Source of the DNA: a virus
IMG/VR virus record: IMGVR_UViG_3300042868_011225
Span: 1-64,000 of that record
Direction: 5' to 3' (one strand)
DNA: 64,000 nt
The notes beneath the pieces were generated by a model. That model had not been told where the DNA came from and did not search any database. It saw only the letters and a program-made list of their open reading frames with translations. Every line of letters starts with the position of its first letter. Position 1 is the stretch's first letter. The translations under genes were made by a program, and so were the position numbers. This document shows, in pieces, positions 62,401 through 64,000 of this stretch.

Positions 62401-64000
62401 CAGCATTTGATTATCAAAATATGGATAGATTTTCTAATCTAATTGGAAACTATTGGATTGATTTGATTGAACAAGTAGTTCCATCAACAACTATTTGGGG
62501 TAGTGTTAAAATATATACAAACACAATATTTGATGAGCAAAAATTCAAATATAAATCATACAGTACTTTATTATGTAACAACCCATTTATTGGTGAACAC
62601 GTATTGAGTCCAATCAATGGAGTTAATGGTTTATCTCAAGGGGTTAATGTTATATCTACGGATTTAAGGGGTAGTAAAAAAGATACCCCTGATTGGTATA
62701 CGTCTAATTCTGCTGGTGAACTAGTATTGTTACCAGCATCAGAACGACCTACACAAGCAATACCAAGCGGTATTGTTTTAGATGAAATTAGACCTAGACC
62801 AAGAATTAAGAATCCTGTAAAAGTATGTAATAATATGTATATTGCACAAATGAATTCTGGTTCAGAATTTATAAGTTATTTTAATATACCACAACCAATA
62901 ATTGTAGACCCTGAAGAGCCAGTACCATGTGTTTATTGTACTGATAAAAATATTGATTTATTAAGTCAACAGCGTAATTTAGGTTACATGGTTAATAGTT
63001 CAAACAATACTAAGGTATATGTTATTGATTTTGGTGGTGAGGTTTTAGTTATTGACACATTAACAAATACTATTACTAATACAATAACAGGACTTGGATA
63101 TGGTACTCCTTATATGGTGTGTCACCCAACAAATAATAAATTATACGTTATTAATAACAATAATGGTACGGTTATAGTAATTAATACCCTTACTAACACA
63201 GTAATAGGTTCACCTATTACTGTAGGAAGTTATCCTAGGACAGGTATGTATGTAACATATAATAATTACATTTACGTTACAAATTCACAGGACGATAATG
63301 TTAGTGTTATTAACACAGCAACTGATTCAGTAATTGCAACAATTCCTGTAGGTATTGGTCCAGATAAAATGGTTTATAATTCTGATTTAAGGTTATTATA
63401 TGTTATAAATACAGGAGGTGACGGGGTTAATGAAACAATAACTGTTATTGATGTAGTAACTAATTTAGTTATTACAACAATATTAACAGGAGGCGTAGGG
63501 TTTATGAATACTTTATCGGCTATTTATGTAGCATACAATCAACATTTGTATGTTTATAATAAACTTGAAGGTAGAATATTTGTAATTGATACAACTACTA
63601 ATAATATTATTAACACAATAAATGTTGCTGATATTACCTCAGATGAATTTATTTATAACCCATCAAATAAAAATTTATATTTAACTGGTGGAGATGATTT
63701 GTATGTTATCAATACAGTAAATGATACAATATTAACTACACTAAATGTAGGTGGTTCGGGTGGTGTTTATGCACCATCAAACAATAATGTTTATATTGGT
63801 TATGGAGAATTAACGAGAGTAGATAATTCAAATACAATTATTGAGGTTAAAACTTTATATCCTAAAGCTGTATATGGTATATTTAACCCTAGTAACGAAT
63901 CAATTTATGTTTCTGGTCAATTTGGTATCAACATAATTTGTGTTGGTGATAAACCTACATCACAAACAAATATAACAGAGTGTACTTTAGAGGTTGCAAT
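59487..64000 (+). CDS. Giant Cys-rich adhesin-like tail protein with TSP1 module and YVTN propeller, 3'-truncated
   Basis: The frame from ATG 59487 is open to the window end (1504 complete codons, no stop seen). Order: Cys-rich N-terminus (L-E-C-C-K-L-L-D); coiled coil near residues 155-187; a thrombospondin type 1-like module at 203-245 (W-S-P-F-S-T-C, T-Q-T-R-T, G-G-T-P-C-P); a Thr-rich linker; a second coiled coil near 455-485 (L-M-S-Q-L-N-T-L-Q-T-Q-L); a long Cys-containing region; and from about 1166 a series of roughly 40-residue beta-propeller repeats (K-L-Y-V-I-N-N, V-I-N-T-L-T-N-T-V, Y-I-Y-V-T-N) of the YVTN type. Such modules bind surface glycans or proteins in other contexts, so a tail-tip adhesin is inferred. 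The leader is A-rich, and the gene closes the wedge operon within this window. Confidence 0.8.
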   Translation, partial: MADIKAVADIRIAKCLTKDEIAKTTDGKGLVLNSDGTVSVYYNNPDLGLYPVQLTLECCKLLDPTYTFDINTQTCRWGKPKNTCGFSEPINLIINPKENDGTLFFIDDFQKEKCDLKISFDYLLKIKCEDLLNIANPTVVTYLREETKTTIVKTQMEIESINADIETLTSEIVKLNEEYLGTPYSLECAQFPVVITTPDPVNCQVSAWSPFSTCVNGFQTQTRTIITQPANGGTPCPVLTQTQSCTVVETTCVRPTTTRINIYTTINGVNITNSATLACAAAAGNISSNSGQSVEVTNLVDGGYMYAINGTNDCTFFSNGFYVVFIGATRKAIQITNGVITILNCTIDTSRTTTTTKAAAFDKSGFSEMATDLTANLDVYQKGSTTTYIYVNYCLTDLGLQVWEGILNASGGSYQGFILGNPNSYTCADVIALANQKNAADLFRDCKVPFGTKSEILVQINELMSQLNTLQTQLTTLNGELVILRETFEIQSTSTKGCTSMIDALESLDVEMHLDIVNADNSLTSVFSAATFQAIDSTTNLYDYLINNPNSGFYICGDPSKDNVGLSNCTTLSLDEDVEPNVDSCNSIVEDLIDALSSVPGADINNIPYNAFASQWLTYSTVISDPKIIGLITNKKIKISFKINFSCVDFCLLLDNLVLDKSCRSVDRNDITISQNPGFDLQRVIDNKKSWIDNTSPTNREFLISKSNGNNPIRQTDYDVNDERLVINSKEIDLDICVASAIETDVWCYLNDNPCALTDECTSTIASTDNNPYIDGQTIVFSGTPITIADCTDYNGILANTMAEFIQTTECGTILRFKFKTTAGFPPALIVYYYWLVQQPNGDVEFYFQNSTTFTNLSNVYQNGRECCEYLNIDLKTYNKAASQPDDFEVYWDEDCQRCKVQKAKCGDVNLNLHTLVTEPISGVTTVEQFENLMTGQFIDAKNRQTISSYPTLRAIYERYLNSSEHCSTVSSAFDYQNMDRFSNLIGNYWIDLIEQVVPSTTIWGSVKIYTNTIFDEQKFKYKSYSTLLCNNPFIGEHVLSPINGVNGLSQGVNVISTDLRGSKKDTPDWYTSNSAGELVLLPASERPTQAIPSGIVLDEIRPRPRIKNPVKVCNNMYIAQMNSGSEFISYFNIPQPIIVDPEEPVPCVYCTDKNIDLLSQQRNLGYMVNSSNNTKVYVIDFGGEVLVIDTLTNTITNTITGLGYGTPYMVCHPTNNKLYVINNNNGTVIVINTLTNTVIGSPITVGSYPRTGMYVTYNNYIYVTNSQDDNVSVINTATDSVIATIPVGIGPDKMVYNSDLRLLYVINTGGDGVNETITVIDVVTNLVITTILTGGVGFMNTLSAIYVAYNQHLYVYNKLEGRIFVIDTTTNNIINTINVADITSDEFIYNPSNKNLYLTGGDDLYVINTVNDTILTTLNVGGSGGVYAPSNNNVYIGYGELTRVDNSNTIIEVKTLYPKAVYGIFNPSNESIYVSGQFGINIICVGDKPTSQTNITECTLEVA

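Noticed and set aside
1-64000. tRNA genes, integrase, transposase or other mobile elements
   Set aside because: The intergenic gaps are short and AT-rich and no cloverleaf was noticed; no recombinase motifs other than UvsX were seen.

Overview
The window is part of the genome of a large, AT-rich, contractile-tailed (T4-like) phage that most likely infects a Bacteroidota host, probably Flavobacteriia. The phage assignment rests on a T4-type gene set: tail sheath, tail tube, tape measure, gp25/gp6/gp53-like baseplate wedge proteins, a very large hub with lytic domains, a gp32-like ssDNA-binding protein, a UvsX-like recombinase, an RNase H/FEN-type 5' nuclease, a gp41-like helicase and NrdA/NrdB. 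The host assignment rests on four promoter-like sites of the Bacteroidota type (TTG or TTTG, 19-20 nt, TAnnTTTG), A-rich leaders without clear Shine-Dalgarno sequences, and a SprB-type adhesin repeat in a tail protein.

Layout: (1) 2-10547, fibre/adhesin genes. These are a 5'-truncated fibre with two 17-residue repeat arrays, a small protein, a beta-repeat/kelch-like protein, a fibre ending in an S74 chaperone, and a small membrane protein. (2) 10533-10846, two paralogous 49-residue ribbon-helix-helix-like genes on the minus strand, missed by a length-limited ORF search. (3) 11069-23463, tail shaft and assembly: sheath, tube, a gp26-like protein with a probable +1 (or -2) frameshift extension, and tape measure. 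Among them lie four genes of unknown function, three of which share a K-I-I-x-T-E-x-Q N-terminal motif, and one minus-strand gene. (4) 23749-34120, baseplate hub: a protein with an OmpA-like segment, a gp53-like wedge protein, and a 2063-residue hub carrying two C-terminal cell-wall domains. (5) 34161-36157, four genes of unknown function. (6) 36410-44926, DNA metabolism: gp32, UvsX, RNase H, an unknown, the gp41-like helicase, NrdB, NrdA. (7) 45021-64000, baseplate wedge and periphery: gp25, gp6, a small membrane protein, and a series of large proteins. The last gene runs off the right edge and carries a thrombospondin type 1 module and a YVTN-type beta-propeller.

Transcription signals fall into two classes. 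Eight rho-independent terminators divide the plus strand into units. An octamer TATTTATA, or a one-base variant, stands in front of many units and often ends 13-16 nt before the ATG; it may be the phage's own (late) promoter. The four host-type promoters stand before the ssDNA-binding protein, before the 34161 operon, before the minus-strand gene 14378-14683, and before a 110-nt AT-rich stretch that ends in a terminator and may be a small RNA.

All plus-strand genes are tightly packed with 1-11 nt overlaps. I see no tRNA, integrase, transposase or CRISPR array. Function names come from motif recognition by eye; no database search was run.
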